From CAZTAO01 sp964611645 (GTDB taxonomy: Bacteria > Armatimonadota > UBA5829): a DNA stretch of 64,000 nucleotides. A program made the position numbers and the translations under genes. How positions within the stretch are numbered: position 1 is the first letter of the stretch; each line of letters begins with the position of its first letter. This document shows positions 8,821 through 17,405 of this stretch, piece by piece. The DNA is taken from positions 68,516 through 132,515 of the forward strand of contig CAZTAO010000008.1 in NCBI GenBank assembly GCA_964611645.1, in the 5' to 3' direction. The notes beneath the pieces were generated by a model. The model ran no database searches. It saw nothing but the letters and a program-made list of their open reading frames with translations, and was not told the origin of the DNA.

Positions 8821-8868
8821 CCCCCTCGCCCACCGCAGTGGGAGAGGGCTGGGGTGAGGGAACCTTCC
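8821..8868. repeat. Palindromic repeat family B
   Basis: CCCCTCGCCCACCGCAGTGGG followed by AGAGGGCTGGGGTGAGGG. The same sequence recurs at 49007-49048. It sits between the glycosidase-like gene and recQ. Confidence 0.7.
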
Positions 8869-8902
8869 ACGTGGGAGTCACATGCACCCTCGGAGCTTAT
8901 GA

Positions 8903-10738
8903 ATGAGCACCATTGACCCCCTCTCAATCCTGCGCGAAGTCTTCGGCTACCCCAGCTTCCGGGGGCATCAGCGCGAGATCATTGACCGGGTGATAGCCGG
9001 CGGCGACGCGTTCGTGCTTATGCCCACCGGCGGTGGGAAGTCGCTGTGCTACCAGATCCCCTCGATGATCAGGCCGGGGGTAGGGGTGATAGTATCGCCG
9101 CTTATCGCGCTGATGCAGGACCAGGTCCGGGCGATGCGGCTCGCCGGAGTCCGCGCGGCTTTCCTCAACTCCACCCTCAGCCCCGAGGCGGCGGAAGAGA
9201 CCGAAAGGCAGCTTCTGGACGGCGAACTGGACCTCATCTACATCGCCCCCGAGCGCCTGCTTACCCCAAGCACACTGGCCCTAATCGACCGCTGCAAGGT
9301 TGGCCTCTTCGCCATTGATGAAGCCCACTGCGTTTCCCAATGGGGCCACGACTTCCGCTCGGAGTATCTGCAGCTTGGCATCCTGCACGAGAGATACCCA
9401 GACATTCCCCGAATGGCGCTCACTGCCACCGCGGATGATCTCACCCGGCGGGAGATAGTTGAGCGCTTGAAGCTCGAAGAGGCGAAGATCTTCGTCACAG
9501 GCTTCGACCGACCGAACATCCGGTATCGCATCGTGCCCAAGCAGAACCCCAAGCAGCAGCTTCTCACATTCATCAACGCCGAGCACGAGGGCGACTCAGG
9601 GATCGTCTACTGCCTGTCGCGCAAGAAGACCGAGGACACCGCAGAATGGCTGACGGACCACGGCAGACGCGCATTGCCATACCACGCCGGTATGGAGGCC
9701 ACCGATCGCCATCGCAACCAGGAGATGTTCCTGCGGGACGACGGCTTGATCATAGTTGCCACCATCGCCTTCGGAATGGGAATCGACAAGCCGGACGTCC
9801 GCTTCGTCGCTCACCTCGATCTTCCGAAGAGCATTGAGGCTTACTATCAGGAGACAGGCCGCGCCGGGCGAGACGGCCTCCCTGCTGACGCTTTCATGAC
9901 CTACGGTATTTCCGATGTGGTGATGCTGCGCAAATTCATCGAGGACTCCGAGGCCGGCGAGCAGCACAAGATGGTGGAACGGAAGAAGCTCGACGCCCTA
10001 CTGGGAATGTGCGAGACCACCCACTGCCGCCGCAAGGTGATGCTTTCATATTTTGGCGAAGACCTCTCCGACTCCTGCGACAACTGCGACAGATGCCTCA
10101 ATCCGGTGGAAGAATGGGATGGCACAAAGGTCGCGCAAAAAGCTCTCTACTGCGTGAAACAGACGGGCCAAAGGTTCGGCACTGCGCACCTGGTGGATGT
10201 GCTCGTTGGCAAGGATTCCGAGCGGATCAGGGAACTGCGCCACGACAAACTCAGCGCATTCGGCGGAGGCAAGGAACTGACTGCCAACGAGTGGCTGTCG
10301 GTATTTCGGCAATTGGTTGCAATGGGCTTGCTCGCAGTAGACCTGGAGAAGTACGGCGCAGTCAAACTCACTGAGCACTACGAAGCTGTGATGAAGAGCG
10401 AGCGCCCGGTTTCTCTGCGAAAAGAAGTTGCCAAGCGCGGCAGGCGGAACAAAGAAGAGCGCGCCAAGGACAAGGCCGAAAGACGCGCAATGGCGGCAGG
10501 TATCCCGGAAGACGCTCCGCTCTTCGAGGCCCTGCGCACCCTGCGGCTGGGTCTGGCAAGACAGTCAGACATCCCACCGTACGTAATCTTCCACGACTCC
10601 ACCCTGCTGGAAATGGCCCGTCTCCGTCCCCAGACCATGCGGGAACTCGGCAACATAACAGGAGTAGGCCAACACAAGCTGGAGATGTACGGAGAGCAAT
10701 TCCTTGCTGTTCTGAAGCAGTTTGGGAAGAGGCAGTAG
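8903..10738 (+). CDS. recQ: ATP-dependent DNA helicase RecQ
   Basis: A 611-residue SF2 helicase that unwinds DNA 3' to 5' in recombination repair. Walker A TGGGKS is at residues 42-47, motif II DEAH at 139-142, and the aromatic-rich loop AHCVSQWGHDF follows it. QETGRAGRDG is motif VI. A RecQ-Ct zinc site (CRRKVMLSYFGE followed by CDNCDRC) lies near 375-400, then a winged helix. A complete HRDC domain (about 535-605: LFEALRTLRLGLA, MRELGNITGVGQHKLEMYG) ends the protein. Length and order are those of classical RecQ, so it should be functional. It is flanked on both sides by family B repeats and has no obvious operon partner. Confidence 0.97.
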   Translation: MSTIDPLSILREVFGYPSFRGHQREIIDRVIAGGDAFVLMPTGGGKSLCYQIPSMIRPGVGVIVSPLIALMQDQVRAMRLAGVRAAFLNSTLSPEAAEETERQLLDGELDLIYIAPERLLTPSTLALIDRCKVGLFAIDEAHCVSQWGHDFRSEYLQLGILHERYPDIPRMALTATADDLTRREIVERLKLEEAKIFVTGFDRPNIRYRIVPKQNPKQQLLTFINAEHEGDSGIVYCLSRKKTEDTAEWLTDHGRRALPYHAGMEATDRHRNQEMFLRDDGLIIVATIAFGMGIDKPDVRFVAHLDLPKSIEAYYQETGRAGRDGLPADAFMTYGISDVVMLRKFIEDSEAGEQHKMVERKKLDALLGMCETTHCRRKVMLSYFGEDLSDSCDNCDRCLNPVEEWDGTKVAQKALYCVKQTGQRFGTAHLVDVLVGKDSERIRELRHDKLSAFGGGKELTANEWLSVFRQLVAMGLLAVDLEKYGAVKLTEHYEAVMKSERPVSLRKEVAKRGRRNKEERAKDKAERRAMAAGIPEDAPLFEALRTLRLGLARQSDIPPYVIFHDSTLLEMARLRPQTMRELGNITGVGQHKLEMYGEQFLAVLKQFGKRQ

Positions 10739-10777
10739 CATTCCCCCTCCCGCCAGGAGGGGGCTAGGGGGCGGTTC
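10739..10777. repeat. Palindromic repeat family B
   Basis: Starts right after the recQ stop. The palindrome CCCCCTCCCGCCAGGAGGGGG (10742-10762) is followed by CTAGGGGGCGGTTC, identical to the copy at 6643. It may double as a transcription terminator for recQ and for the convergent gene. Confidence 0.7.
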
Positions 10778-10780
10778 TTC

Positions 10781-11260
10781 TCACCCAACTCTGGCCAACC
10801 GCGTCTCGCGTCTAGCAGACAACCACGACCCCAGCCCGCGCAAGGCAAATGCCCGGAACCAGATCAGTGTCAATCCCCAGACTGTGTCGAAGATGACATT
10901 TGGTAATGCCTCCGGATAACGGAGGAAGAACCAAGCAAGGGTGAACTTGGACATTACTGCGATGGCGAATACTATGGTCACGAGCCAAGATATCCCAGGA
11001 TGGTGTGGCTCCCAGTGGGTCAGCGAAGTTGTCGACGGGTTCTGCTTCCACATCCAAGAAAGCATCATTATGTACCACGGCGATACCGTGATCCACATAA
11101 TGAAGTATCCCCCCGCCAAGACGAATACAGCTCCGCTGGGATCGTTAGCAATCTCCCCCCATGTCATAGTATCCGCGAAGTGGAAGGCAACTGGCAGACC
11201 CATGCACCACATTGCAGCCGCCAGAACTGTAAAGCAGGTCCTGTTAAGTGGTATCCTCAA
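10781..11260 (-). CDS. Small integral membrane protein of unknown function
   Basis: A 159-residue protein with four predicted transmembrane helices (about residues 8-28, 45-70, 90-110 and 118-140) and few charged residues apart from the basic tail. No domain is recognised. It lies just upstream of a sialidase-like gene in the opposite order of transcription (the sialidase comes first on the minus strand, 18 bases away), so the two are probably co-transcribed. A role in transport or membrane anchoring is only a guess. Confidence 0.55.
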   Translation of the reverse strand: MRIPLNRTCFTVLAAAMWCMGLPVAFHFADTMTWGEIANDPSGAVFVLAGGYFIMWITVSPWYIMMLSWMWKQNPSTTSLTHWEPHHPGISWLVTIVFAIAVMSKFTLAWFFLRYPEALPNVIFDTVWGLTLIWFRAFALRGLGSWLSARRETRLARVG

Positions 11261-11278
11261 TTCGCATCTCCCTTTCTC

Positions 11279-12385
11279 TTACCTTGTAACCCTCAACCGA
11301 AACGTCTGCTGGAATATCGCCTGGTCGACTGTGCCGTAGACGTCGTCCCCGCCTCTGTGGCTCACTACTACGATCTCTCCGTCATCCATCTGCACGGCAA
11401 ATGGGTAGTAGAGGGTGCCGGGGCAGTCGAGCCTGTGCCAGGTCTTGCCGGTGTCAGCGGACCAGTTCATGCCGTCGCTGCCAAGGTGCAGTATCAGGCC
11501 CTCTTTGGTGTACATCAACTGCGGGTAGCCGCTGTGCGGGATCGGGGCCACGGTGGCCTTGCCTGCAACAAACGTGTTCCCACGCTTGTAGGCTATGCTC
11601 TGCATCCGGTCGGAATACCAGTAACTCTCCGGCGGGTTCGGACCCATCGGGCAGGCGTATTGGTGCATCTTGGTGGCGTGGTCGGGGTGGTGGCCGGCTC
11701 TGTGAATCCAGAAGAGGTCGCCGCTGGGCAGCTCGCAGAAGTCGCTCTCCTCGCAGTCGCCATCTTCGCCCTTTACCAGCAATACTGGCTTGCCCCACGA
11801 CTTCCCGCCATCAGATGACACGAACATACACTTGTCCAACAGTGTGTTAGCAGGGTCCGCGTTGGGGGTACCTCTCTTCACAACGCCCGCAAACAGCACC
11901 AGCCTGCCATCTCGCAGTGGCTTGATGATACCCGGCCAGGCCTTGTATATCTTGGGGTCCACGAAATCGATGCGCTTGCCGTAAGTGGCCCCGCCATCTT
12001 TGGAGCGCAGGACGTAGCTGCTGTCGTCACCGCTTGGCCAGGTAGCCTTGACCAATGCCCCGTCCGGCAATATAGCGGCTTGCCGCACAATTCCCACATA
12101 GCCGCCGGGCTTGACCCGGGTCCACGTCCGACCCACATCGCCGGATTCCAGCACGACGGTCTCGCCCACAACATTCGGAGCCTTTCCGGTCTGCTGCGCG
12201 AAGCTCACCAGCAGCCTGGCATCCGGAGTCTTGTGCAAGCCGCACCAGGCTGTGTAGCCGGGACTCTCCGGGCTGTGGTAGATCATCTTGGTCTGGAAGA
12301 CATAGGCCTCAACTTTGGGGTCTGCTGCGTACGATGCAGCAGCCACCAAGAGCAGCAAAGCAGAAGAGATAAGCGTACACTTCAT
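11279..12385 (-). CDS. Secreted exo-alpha-sialidase (BNR/Asp-box) family protein
   Basis: A 368-residue protein with a signal peptide (cleavage near ASYAAD, residue 21), so it acts in the periplasm or outside. Four Asp-box repeats (S-x-D-x-G-x-T/S-W) are visible: SGDVGRTW, SKDGGATY, SSDGGKSW and SADTGKTW. They define the six-bladed sialidase fold. Family members remove terminal sialic or related acids from glycans, though many bacterial BNR proteins have other substrates. It begins a two-gene unit with the small membrane protein downstream. A second, signal-less BNR protein is encoded at 45410. Confidence 0.8.
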   Translation of the reverse strand: MKCTLISSALLLLVAAASYAADPKVEAYVFQTKMIYHSPESPGYTAWCGLHKTPDARLLVSFAQQTGKAPNVVGETVVLESGDVGRTWTRVKPGGYVGIVRQAAILPDGALVKATWPSGDDSSYVLRSKDGGATYGKRIDFVDPKIYKAWPGIIKPLRDGRLVLFAGVVKRGTPNADPANTLLDKCMFVSSDGGKSWGKPVLLVKGEDGDCEESDFCELPSGDLFWIHRAGHHPDHATKMHQYACPMGPNPPESYWYSDRMQSIAYKRGNTFVAGKATVAPIPHSGYPQLMYTKEGLILHLGSDGMNWSADTGKTWHRLDCPGTLYYPFAVQMDDGEIVVVSHRGGDDVYGTVDQAIFQQTFRLRVTR

Positions 12386-12500
12386 AGGGAAGCCACCTTT
12401 CCGTTTCCAACAGGGTCAACGATCAAGCCAATTATACGCCAGTGGGTTTGCGCGGGCAAACTATACTCGGAACTCTGAACCCGGAGCACGGAACTCAGCG

Positions 12501-13319
12501 TCAGTGGCTGTGCTCGTGCCAGGCTTCGTGGAGGTGGGGGTGTTCGTGGACTTCGCCGTCGTGGCGGTGGGAGTGGGCGTGGATTAGGTTGGCGGACAGG
12601 AGGAGGTCAAGGTCGGAGAGTATCTCTCTGACAGGGCCGTCCTTGAGCAGCTTGTGGTCTTCGGAGAGTATCAGCGCCCGGTCGGCAACCTCCGCGACGA
12701 AGCTCAGATCGTGGCTTGAGGTGATCAGCGTTACACCGGACCGGTTCAGCTCGATCAGGAATTCCGTCAGCCACTGCTGGGTGCGGGGGTCAAGGCCGGT
12801 GCTTGGTTCGTCCAGCAGGATCACCTTTGGGCCGCAGGTGATGATCGCGGCAAGCGCGACCTTCTTCTTCTCCCCGCCGCTTAGGGTCTGTGGCGAGCGG
12901 GTTCTCAGGTGCTCGATTCCAAACATCCTCAGCACATCGCCTACCCGGCGCTCGACCTGGTCCTCGGTGAGCCTGAGCTGCAGTGGTCCGAATGCCAACT
13001 CTTCCTCAACGGTCGTGCAGAAGAGCTGGGCGTCGGAGTTCTGGAACAGGAACCCCACACCCTGGCGGAACTGGCGGGAGAATGGGAGGGTTTCCACGCT
13101 GTCTTCGGTAAGAACCGTGCCGAATGCGTGAATGCTGCCTTTGTTGGGGAAATAGAGGCCGTCGAGCAGGTGAAGCAGGGTCGATTTCCCGCTGGCATTC
13201 GCGCCCAGAATCGCGATGCTTTCACCCTCACCTACGCTGAAACCTACGCCCTCCAGCGCGGGCTTTCCGCCCGGATACGCGTATACAAGACCGCTCACTT
13301 CAAACACCGTATTGCTCAA
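12501..13319 (-). CDS. nikO: Nickel ECF transporter ATPase (CbiO/NikO type) with His-rich tail
   Basis: A 272-residue ABC ATPase. Walker A GANASGKST is at 39-47, Q-loop LFQNSDAQLF near 94, signature LSGGEKKKV near 142, Walker B VILLDEPSTGLD near 165 and switch His in SSHDLSF near 200. The last 26 residues contain 11 histidines in H-x-H spacing, a probable metal-binding tail not needed for ATP hydrolysis. It powers uptake of nickel by the membrane components encoded just upstream. The start overlaps the stop of the nikQ-like gene by 4 bases. Nickel rather than cobalt is favoured because nikR is divergent and hydrogenase genes follow. Confidence 0.92.
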   Translation of the reverse strand: MSNTVFEVSGLVYAYPGGKPALEGVGFSVGEGESIAILGANASGKSTLLHLLDGLYFPNKGSIHAFGTVLTEDSVETLPFSRQFRQGVGFLFQNSDAQLFCTTVEEELAFGPLQLRLTEDQVERRVGDVLRMFGIEHLRTRSPQTLSGGEKKKVALAAIITCGPKVILLDEPSTGLDPRTQQWLTEFLIELNRSGVTLITSSHDLSFVAEVADRALILSEDHKLLKDGPVREILSDLDLLLSANLIHAHSHRHDGEVHEHPHLHEAWHEHSH

Positions 13320-14179
13320 AAGAAACCCCCTGCCAATGCCCTTTCAGTAATCACCAGACCTACCGACAAAGCCAGCGCCGCCGCCACCCAGAGTGTGTCT
13401 CGGCAGGAGATCGCATTGCTCGACTTGACCCTCAGGTTGCCGTCATAGCCTCGTGAGACCATTGCGTGGTTCACTTCGTGGGCGAGTTTGTGCGTCCGTC
13501 GAAACAGCACACCAATCCCGGCGGCTACCCATCGCTGCTCGCTGCGCACTGACTGCGCGGTGATAGTCCGGCTGAGCTTGGCGAGGTGGATCTCCTCTGC
13601 CACCTGCAGCATCACCGCCAGATAACGGTGAGCCATAGTCAGCACCATCCCAAACACTCGAGGCATACCCAGCCGCCTGAGACCGTCCAGCAGAACAGCA
13701 GGCTCGGTGGACGCTATCAGCAGGTAGCTCAGCATCACGCAATCGGTCGAGCGCAGCAGGAACCGACCTGCTACCACAAGCCCTGAAGCGGTTACTGTTA
13801 TGGTCTCGGGAATAGTCCAGGGGCCAACCGCGATCGTGTGACCGAAGCGAACGATTGTGAATATAGTCTCCCCGGGGGTGACAAGACTGGTCGCCGCGGG
13901 CAGTATGATGGCAAGGCTAAAGAGAGGCACACCCAACCACACACGTGCCAGTCTCCTGCCCGATAACCCAATGCTGGCCGACACAACAATCGCAAGAAAA
14001 AACAGCACACCCAAAGACCAAAGGGAATGCAACAGAGTCGAGGCAAAGACCAGCGTGAAGATGCCAAGTATCTTTGCGCGGGGTTCGATTCTGCCCAGCC
14101 ACGAGCCCGCGCAGGGGGAACTCGTCATCTCCCGCGCCAATGCTTCCCCCAGCGCAGCCAAAGCCCGGCGCACAGGCAT
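13316..14179 (-). CDS. nikQ: Nickel ECF transporter transmembrane component (CbiQ/NikQ type)
   Basis: The T component of the energy-coupling-factor transporter, with five or six hydrophobic helices after IEPRAKILGIFTLVF, a segment typical of the CbiQ N-terminus. The coupling helices show as GLRRLGMPRVFGMVLTMAHRYLAVM and RGYDGNLRV. The start is uncertain: ATG at 14179 gives 287 residues and leaves a 64 base gap after the preceding gene. An in-frame ATG at 14305 would overlap that gene by 62 bases. The order M-N-Q-O on the minus strand is that of standard Cbi/Nik operons. Confidence 0.9.
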   Translation of the reverse strand: MPVRRALAALGEALAREMTSSPCAGSWLGRIEPRAKILGIFTLVFASTLLHSLWSLGVLFFLAIVVSASIGLSGRRLARVWLGVPLFSLAIILPAATSLVTPGETIFTIVRFGHTIAVGPWTIPETITVTASGLVVAGRFLLRSTDCVMLSYLLIASTEPAVLLDGLRRLGMPRVFGMVLTMAHRYLAVMLQVAEEIHLAKLSRTITAQSVRSEQRWVAAGIGVLFRRTHKLAHEVNHAMVSRGYDGNLRVKSSNAISCRDTLWVAAALALSVGLVITERALAGGFF

Positions 14180-14243
14180 ATCCGCCCGCCTGGCCGCAGT
14201 CAAGGGATGACCAGTGGACTCTTCTTCTGGCGCATTGTACCAT

Positions 14244-14591
14244 TCAGGCAGAGTCTGATTTCTCACGCCGGGCCAACACCTTTCCGATGACAATTGTGAT
14301 TCCAACGACTACCGCAACCCCCACCATGGCAGACAGTATGTAAGACAAGCTGAGCGAACGCACGGGAGCTTCTTCCTGTCCCTTCAGCGCGTAGTCGGGG
14401 AGCGGGGCCTTCCACTTGTCCGCGGACTTCTCCATCCCAGATGGCACATACCCCACCTGCTCGCGAACCTCCTCCTTGCTCCACTCTCCCCACGCGGCCC
14501 CGGAGTTGAAGAGATCCGGCAAGATGAGGCCGAGAGGTGAAAGGATTATCAGCACGCCAAGAGCTATCCACAGCTTCTTTGAGGTTTTCAT
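14244..14591 (-). CDS. Small PDGLE/CbiN-like component of nickel transporter
   Basis: A 115-residue protein with two membrane helices, one at each end (LWIALGVLIILSPLGLIL and YILSAMVGVAVVVGITIV). Between them is an extracytoplasmic segment with AWGEWSKEEVREQVGYVP and WKAPLPDYAL. This layout matches the small CbiN/NikN/PDGLE partners that assist the M component in metal capture. Its ATG overlaps the stop of the M-component gene by 4 bases (ATGA), showing tight coupling. The literal PDGLE motif is not seen, so the call rests on layout and position. Confidence 0.8.
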   Translation of the reverse strand: MKTSKKLWIALGVLIILSPLGLILPDLFNSGAAWGEWSKEEVREQVGYVPSGMEKSADKWKAPLPDYALKGQEEAPVRSLSLSYILSAMVGVAVVVGITIVIGKVLARREKSDSA

Positions 14592-15295
14592 ACTCGCTCG
14601 CCTCCGTGGGCAGGCTCAGCCGGGACTCGATACAGCAGAGACGGGTCCGCTTTCTGGAGATAGGCTACGACCAACCCTGTCGCCGCTGCCTCAACAAACC
14701 CAAACAGCAGCAAGTGTCCCCCCAACATGGCCGTAATGGCAACGCTCAAGCTGTATGGCGCGTAGAGGGCATTCCCGGCTGCGTCGTGGGCGATAGCAGG
14801 CTGGATCCCGAACATGATTGCGGTGGCTAGTGCGGCTGCATTTAACCCTAGATACGCGCCCACCGCCCCGCCTATCCACCTTCGCGGCGATCCGGCGGTA
14901 GCTCCCCACGAGATCAGCGCGTAGACGCCATAACCCACGAACGGCATTATCACCGCCATATTCAGGCAGTTGGCGCCGATGCAGGTGATCCCGCCGTCAG
15001 CGAAGACCACCGCCTGAACTATGAGCGCAACCGACACTGCAATGCAGGCGGCCCAAGGTCCCAGCAACACTGCAACCAGCACTCCGCCCACCGCGTGCCC
15101 CGACGTTCCCCCAAAAACGGGAACATTGAACATCATTATCACGAAGCAAAACGCTGCGCTCAGGGCCAGGAACGGAACCTGGCTGCTGCGCAGTGTTTTG
15201 TTCAGCTTCCGCGATGCGACTATCCAGAAAGGCGCAACTGCCACATAGGCGGCAGCGTATGTCTGGGGGCTGAGATATCCATCGGGAATGTGCAA
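14588..15295 (-). CDS. nikM: Nickel ECF transporter substrate-specific component (CbiM/NikM)
   Basis: A 235-residue membrane protein starting MHIPDGYLSP, the invariant CbiM/NikM N-terminus whose Met1 and His2 coordinate the metal. It has about six helices. FGGTSGHAVGG carries the conserved His region and FADGGITCIGANCLNMA is another family block. It is the first gene of a four-gene operon (M, N-like, Q, O). The divergent nikR lies 180 bases away, so NikR very likely controls this promoter. It provides nickel for the hydrogenase encoded nearby. Confidence 0.94.
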   Translation of the reverse strand: MHIPDGYLSPQTYAAAYVAVAPFWIVASRKLNKTLRSSQVPFLALSAAFCFVIMMFNVPVFGGTSGHAVGGVLVAVLLGPWAACIAVSVALIVQAVVFADGGITCIGANCLNMAVIMPFVGYGVYALISWGATAGSPRRWIGGAVGAYLGLNAAALATAIMFGIQPAIAHDAAGNALYAPYSLSVAITAMLGGHLLLFGFVEAAATGLVVAYLQKADPSLLYRVPAEPAHGGERV

Positions 15296-15316
15296 TTTCT
15301 GCTGCGACCTCTATCT

Positions 15317-15354
15317 GTATTCGCTTCGTGACACCAACTCGTGATTAGTAATAC
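15317..15354. promoter_or_regulatory. Candidate NikR operator region between nikM and nikR
   Basis: GTATT at 15317-15321 and AATAC at 15350-15354 form an inverted pair 28 bases apart in the divergent intergenic region, with a second TATATA-rich block at 15370. NikR sites are usually spaced TATGA/TATTA-type dyads, so this is the best local candidate. The match is weak and the spacing is longer than in E. coli. Confidence 0.3.
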
Positions 15355-15415
15355 CGTAGACGAATCCTTGTATATAGAAGTTCCCTGAGACCTGGAGAAC
15401 CAAGCAACTATGTTG

Positions 15416-15444
15416 TTGACGATCCGGGGAAGTCGTGCTACGAT
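15416..15444 (+). promoter_or_regulatory. nikR promoter
   Basis: TTGACG at 15416-15421, a 17 base spacer, and TACGAT at 15439-15444. Transcription would start near 15451, about 25 bases before the nikR ATG, with GGAGGAGCGG as ribosome binding site. Confidence 0.6.
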
Positions 15445-15475
15445 GGGATCAGTTAGTGCCACGGAGGAGCGGTCA

Positions 15476-15895
15476 ATGGCTACAGTAGAACGGTTTGGCG
15501 TGTCTATGGATGACACACTGCTGACCAGGTTGGATGAGATGGTGGAAACCAGGGGGTACCAGTCCCGCTCCGAAGCAATTCGGGACCTTGTTCGGCAGGA
15601 GATTGTGAATGACGAGTGGGCCGATCCCAACGCAGAAGTGGTTGGGACAATCAGCCTGGTCTATGAGCATCACGAGATGGAACTGCCAAATGTGCTGGCG
15701 GAACTGCAGCACCAGTGTCACGAGGTGATCCTGTGCAGCACCCACGTTCACATGGACGAGCACAATTGCCTCGAAGTCATAATAGTGCGAGGGAGCAGCG
15801 CCCGGGTCAAGTACATTGCCAACACCCTCATCAGCACGCGGGGTGTCAAGCATGGTAAGCTGGTGCACACCACAACCGGCGCGCACTTGTCGTAG
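15476..15895 (+). CDS. nikR: Nickel-responsive regulator NikR
   Basis: A 139-residue ribbon-helix-helix repressor. The start at 15476 follows GGAGGAGCGG; upstream in-frame ATG codons lie before or inside the promoter. The N-terminal RHH DNA-binding domain (RFGVSMDDTLLTRLDEMV and GYQSRSEAIRDLVR) is followed by the ACT-like nickel domain. The latter carries H-x-H in THVHMDEHNCLEV and the Cys of the same segment. Together with the His in QHQCHEV these give the square-planar nickel site. Placed divergently from the nickel transporter and before the Tat and hyp genes, it should repress nickel import when nickel is replete, and may control the hydrogenase genes. Confidence 0.96.
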   Translation: MATVERFGVSMDDTLLTRLDEMVETRGYQSRSEAIRDLVRQEIVNDEWADPNAEVVGTISLVYEHHEMELPNVLAELQHQCHEVILCSTHVHMDEHNCLEVIIVRGSSARVKYIANTLISTRGVKHGKLVHTTTGAHLS

Positions 15896-16085
15896 GTCTG
15901 GCGCGCTGTTGTCATTTGTCGAGTGTGCGAGGGAGCATTTTCGGGTATAGTACTGCTTGAAATGCACATTTCGAGAAAATCCGTCAGGATAGTTGGTTAT
16001 AAGTGGAACCTTTCGCTGCTTGGATAGCGTATAAAGTATATGGGCGAGGGAATTGTCCTGGCCCAAAGTCAAAGAGAGGTTGATC

Positions 16086-16280
16086 ATGTTCGGACTCGGT
16101 CCTCAGGAAGTGATCCTGATTCTGGTTATAGCGCTTATCATATTCGGGCCAAAGAAACTGCCCGAGATAGGTAAGTCTATCGGCAATGGACTGAGAGAGC
16201 TCAAGAAAGCATCCAGAGATGTGATGAACACCATTGAGGAACCGGACATCGACCAGGACCAGAAGAAGGAGACCAAGTAA
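16086..16280 (+). CDS. tatA: Sec-independent translocase TatA/TatE-type subunit, copy 1
   Basis: A 64-residue protein with the hallmark N-terminal transmembrane helix, FGP hinge (ALIIFGPKKLPEIGKSIG) and amphipathic helix with GLRELKKA, then an acidic/lysine tail. TatA forms the pore for folded proteins. AGAGAGG precedes the ATG by about 8 bases. It sits 1 base from a second tatA-like gene and upstream of tatC. A nearby exported client is the Tat-signal-bearing hydrogenase small subunit. Confidence 0.93.
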   Translation: MFGLGPQEVILILVIALIIFGPKKLPEIGKSIGNGLRELKKASRDVMNTIEEPDIDQDQKKETK

Positions 16281-16281
16281 C

Positions 16282-16476
16282 ATGCTTCCATTGGCGATAG
16301 GTTTGGGGACACCCGAGATTGCGATAATTGTGCTGGTGATAGTCATTCTGTTCGGCGTCAGAAAGTTGCCGGAGATGGGCAAATCGCTGGCAGAGGGAAT
16401 ACACGAGTTCCGCAAAGCAACGCGGAAGATTCAGGAAGATGATATTCCGGACGCGACCGAGACGAAGATCGGGTAG
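16282..16476 (+). CDS. tatA: Sec-independent translocase TatA/TatE-type subunit, copy 2
   Basis: A second 64-residue TatA family protein: GLGTPEIAIIVLVIVILFGVRKLPEMGKSLAEGIHEFRKA. The usual Phe-Gly-Pro hinge is Phe-Gly-Val here. TatB proteins are generally longer and carry a Glu in the helix, so this gene cannot be firmly called tatB. The pair may divide TatA and TatB roles, or a single TatA may serve both. It begins 1 base after the first copy ends. Confidence 0.9.
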   Translation: MLPLAIGLGTPEIAIIVLVIVILFGVRKLPEMGKSLAEGIHEFRKATRKIQEDDIPDATETKIG

Positions 16477-16505
16477 TGACGAATCCCGTTCTCTCTCGAT
16501 GAATA

Positions 16506-16552
16506 CGCCCCGACACTTGAGCACTACCAAACAGTGTAAGGGTGCCGGGGCG
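16506..16552 (+). other. Imperfect stem-loop between tatA copies and tatC
   Basis: CGCCCCGACAC (16506-16516) pairs with GTGCCGGGGCG (16542-16552) with one mismatch in 11. A smaller CACT/AGTG pair lies inside. No T-run follows, so it is not a classical terminator. It may be an attenuator, a processing site or an RNA that tunes tatC expression. Confidence 0.45.
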
Positions 16553-16613
16553 AGTGTTTAGTGGGTTGGAGCAGACTTAGCGCCTAATACGACCTGAATG
16601 GAGACAACTGCCC

Positions 16614-17399
16614 GTGGCTGAGAGTGTGGACAAAAACGCTGAACTGATGGAGCATCTGGCGGAGGTCCGCACAAGGCTGGTTCGTTCGGTCGTGTATCTT
16701 ATTCTGGCGGCGATAGCTGCTTGGGCGCTCTATGACCCATTGTTTTCATTCCTCACCCGTCCCATGACCAGTGTCATGGAGAAGATGAGCGCAAAGTTCC
16801 TTTACGTAGGCTTCCCCGAAGCCTTTATGGTGCAGGTTCAGATATGCCTGGTCAGCGGGCTAATAGCTGCTTCTCCATTCATCAGCGCCGAACTGTGGGG
16901 TTTCGTGGCCCCTGGCCTGACACCGTCCGAGAGGCGGCCGCTCAGGTGGATCGCGCCTCTTGCCGTTGTATTGTTCTTCTCCGGGGCGGCTCTGTGCTAT
17001 CTCATACTTCCGACCGCGTTCCAGTGGTTTGCGAGCTATGTGCCCAAGGAAGCTGAACTCAGACCGACCGTTCAAGCAAGCGTGCTGTTCTCGGTAAAGA
17101 TGCTGCTGGTGTTTGGATTGGTCTTTGAGCTTCCGGTTGTCCTGATGCTGCTGGCCAAGGTCCACATTGTAGACTCAGCCATGCTCAAGAAGCAGTGGCG
17201 GATAGCAATGGTTCTTGTCTCGATTACTGCCGCAGTCACAACGCCCTCCAACGACGCCTTCTCCATGCTCATGATGGCGCTTCCACTTGCACTGCTATAT
17301 TTCATCAGCATATTCCTAGTCTGGTTGGTGGAGTCCGAGGTTGGCCCGCGAGAACTGATTTCCAGAGTGTTCAGGCGATCAAAGCGAACTCAGCAGTAG
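16614..17399 (+). CDS. tatC: Sec-independent translocase TatC
   Basis: A 261-residue, six-helix membrane protein starting at a GTG with GGAG 10 bases before it. The N-terminal segment ELMEHLAEVRTRLVRSV matches the conserved E-H-L-x-E-L-R box that binds the twin-arginine motif. FVAPGLTPSERR is the family's cytoplasmic loop motif. TatC is the receptor of the Tat translocon. It closes the tat cluster between nikR and the hyp genes. Confidence 0.96.
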   Translation: MAESVDKNAELMEHLAEVRTRLVRSVVYLILAAIAAWALYDPLFSFLTRPMTSVMEKMSAKFLYVGFPEAFMVQVQICLVSGLIAASPFISAELWGFVAPGLTPSERRPLRWIAPLAVVLFFSGAALCYLILPTAFQWFASYVPKEAELRPTVQASVLFSVKMLLVFGLVFELPVVLMLLAKVHIVDSAMLKKQWRIAMVLVSITAAVTTPSNDAFSMLMMALPLALLYFISIFLVWLVESEVGPRELISRVFRRSKRTQQ

Positions 17400-17405
17400 A
17401 ATGGT

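Noticed and set aside
12501..15295. Transporter as a cobalt importer
   Set aside because: No cobalamin synthesis genes or B12 riboswitch were seen; divergent nikR and adjacent hydrogenase genes favour nickel.
16282..16476. Second TatA-like gene as tatB
   Set aside because: It is only 64 residues with TatA-like hinge and tail; TatB proteins are generally longer, so a TatA/E call is safer.
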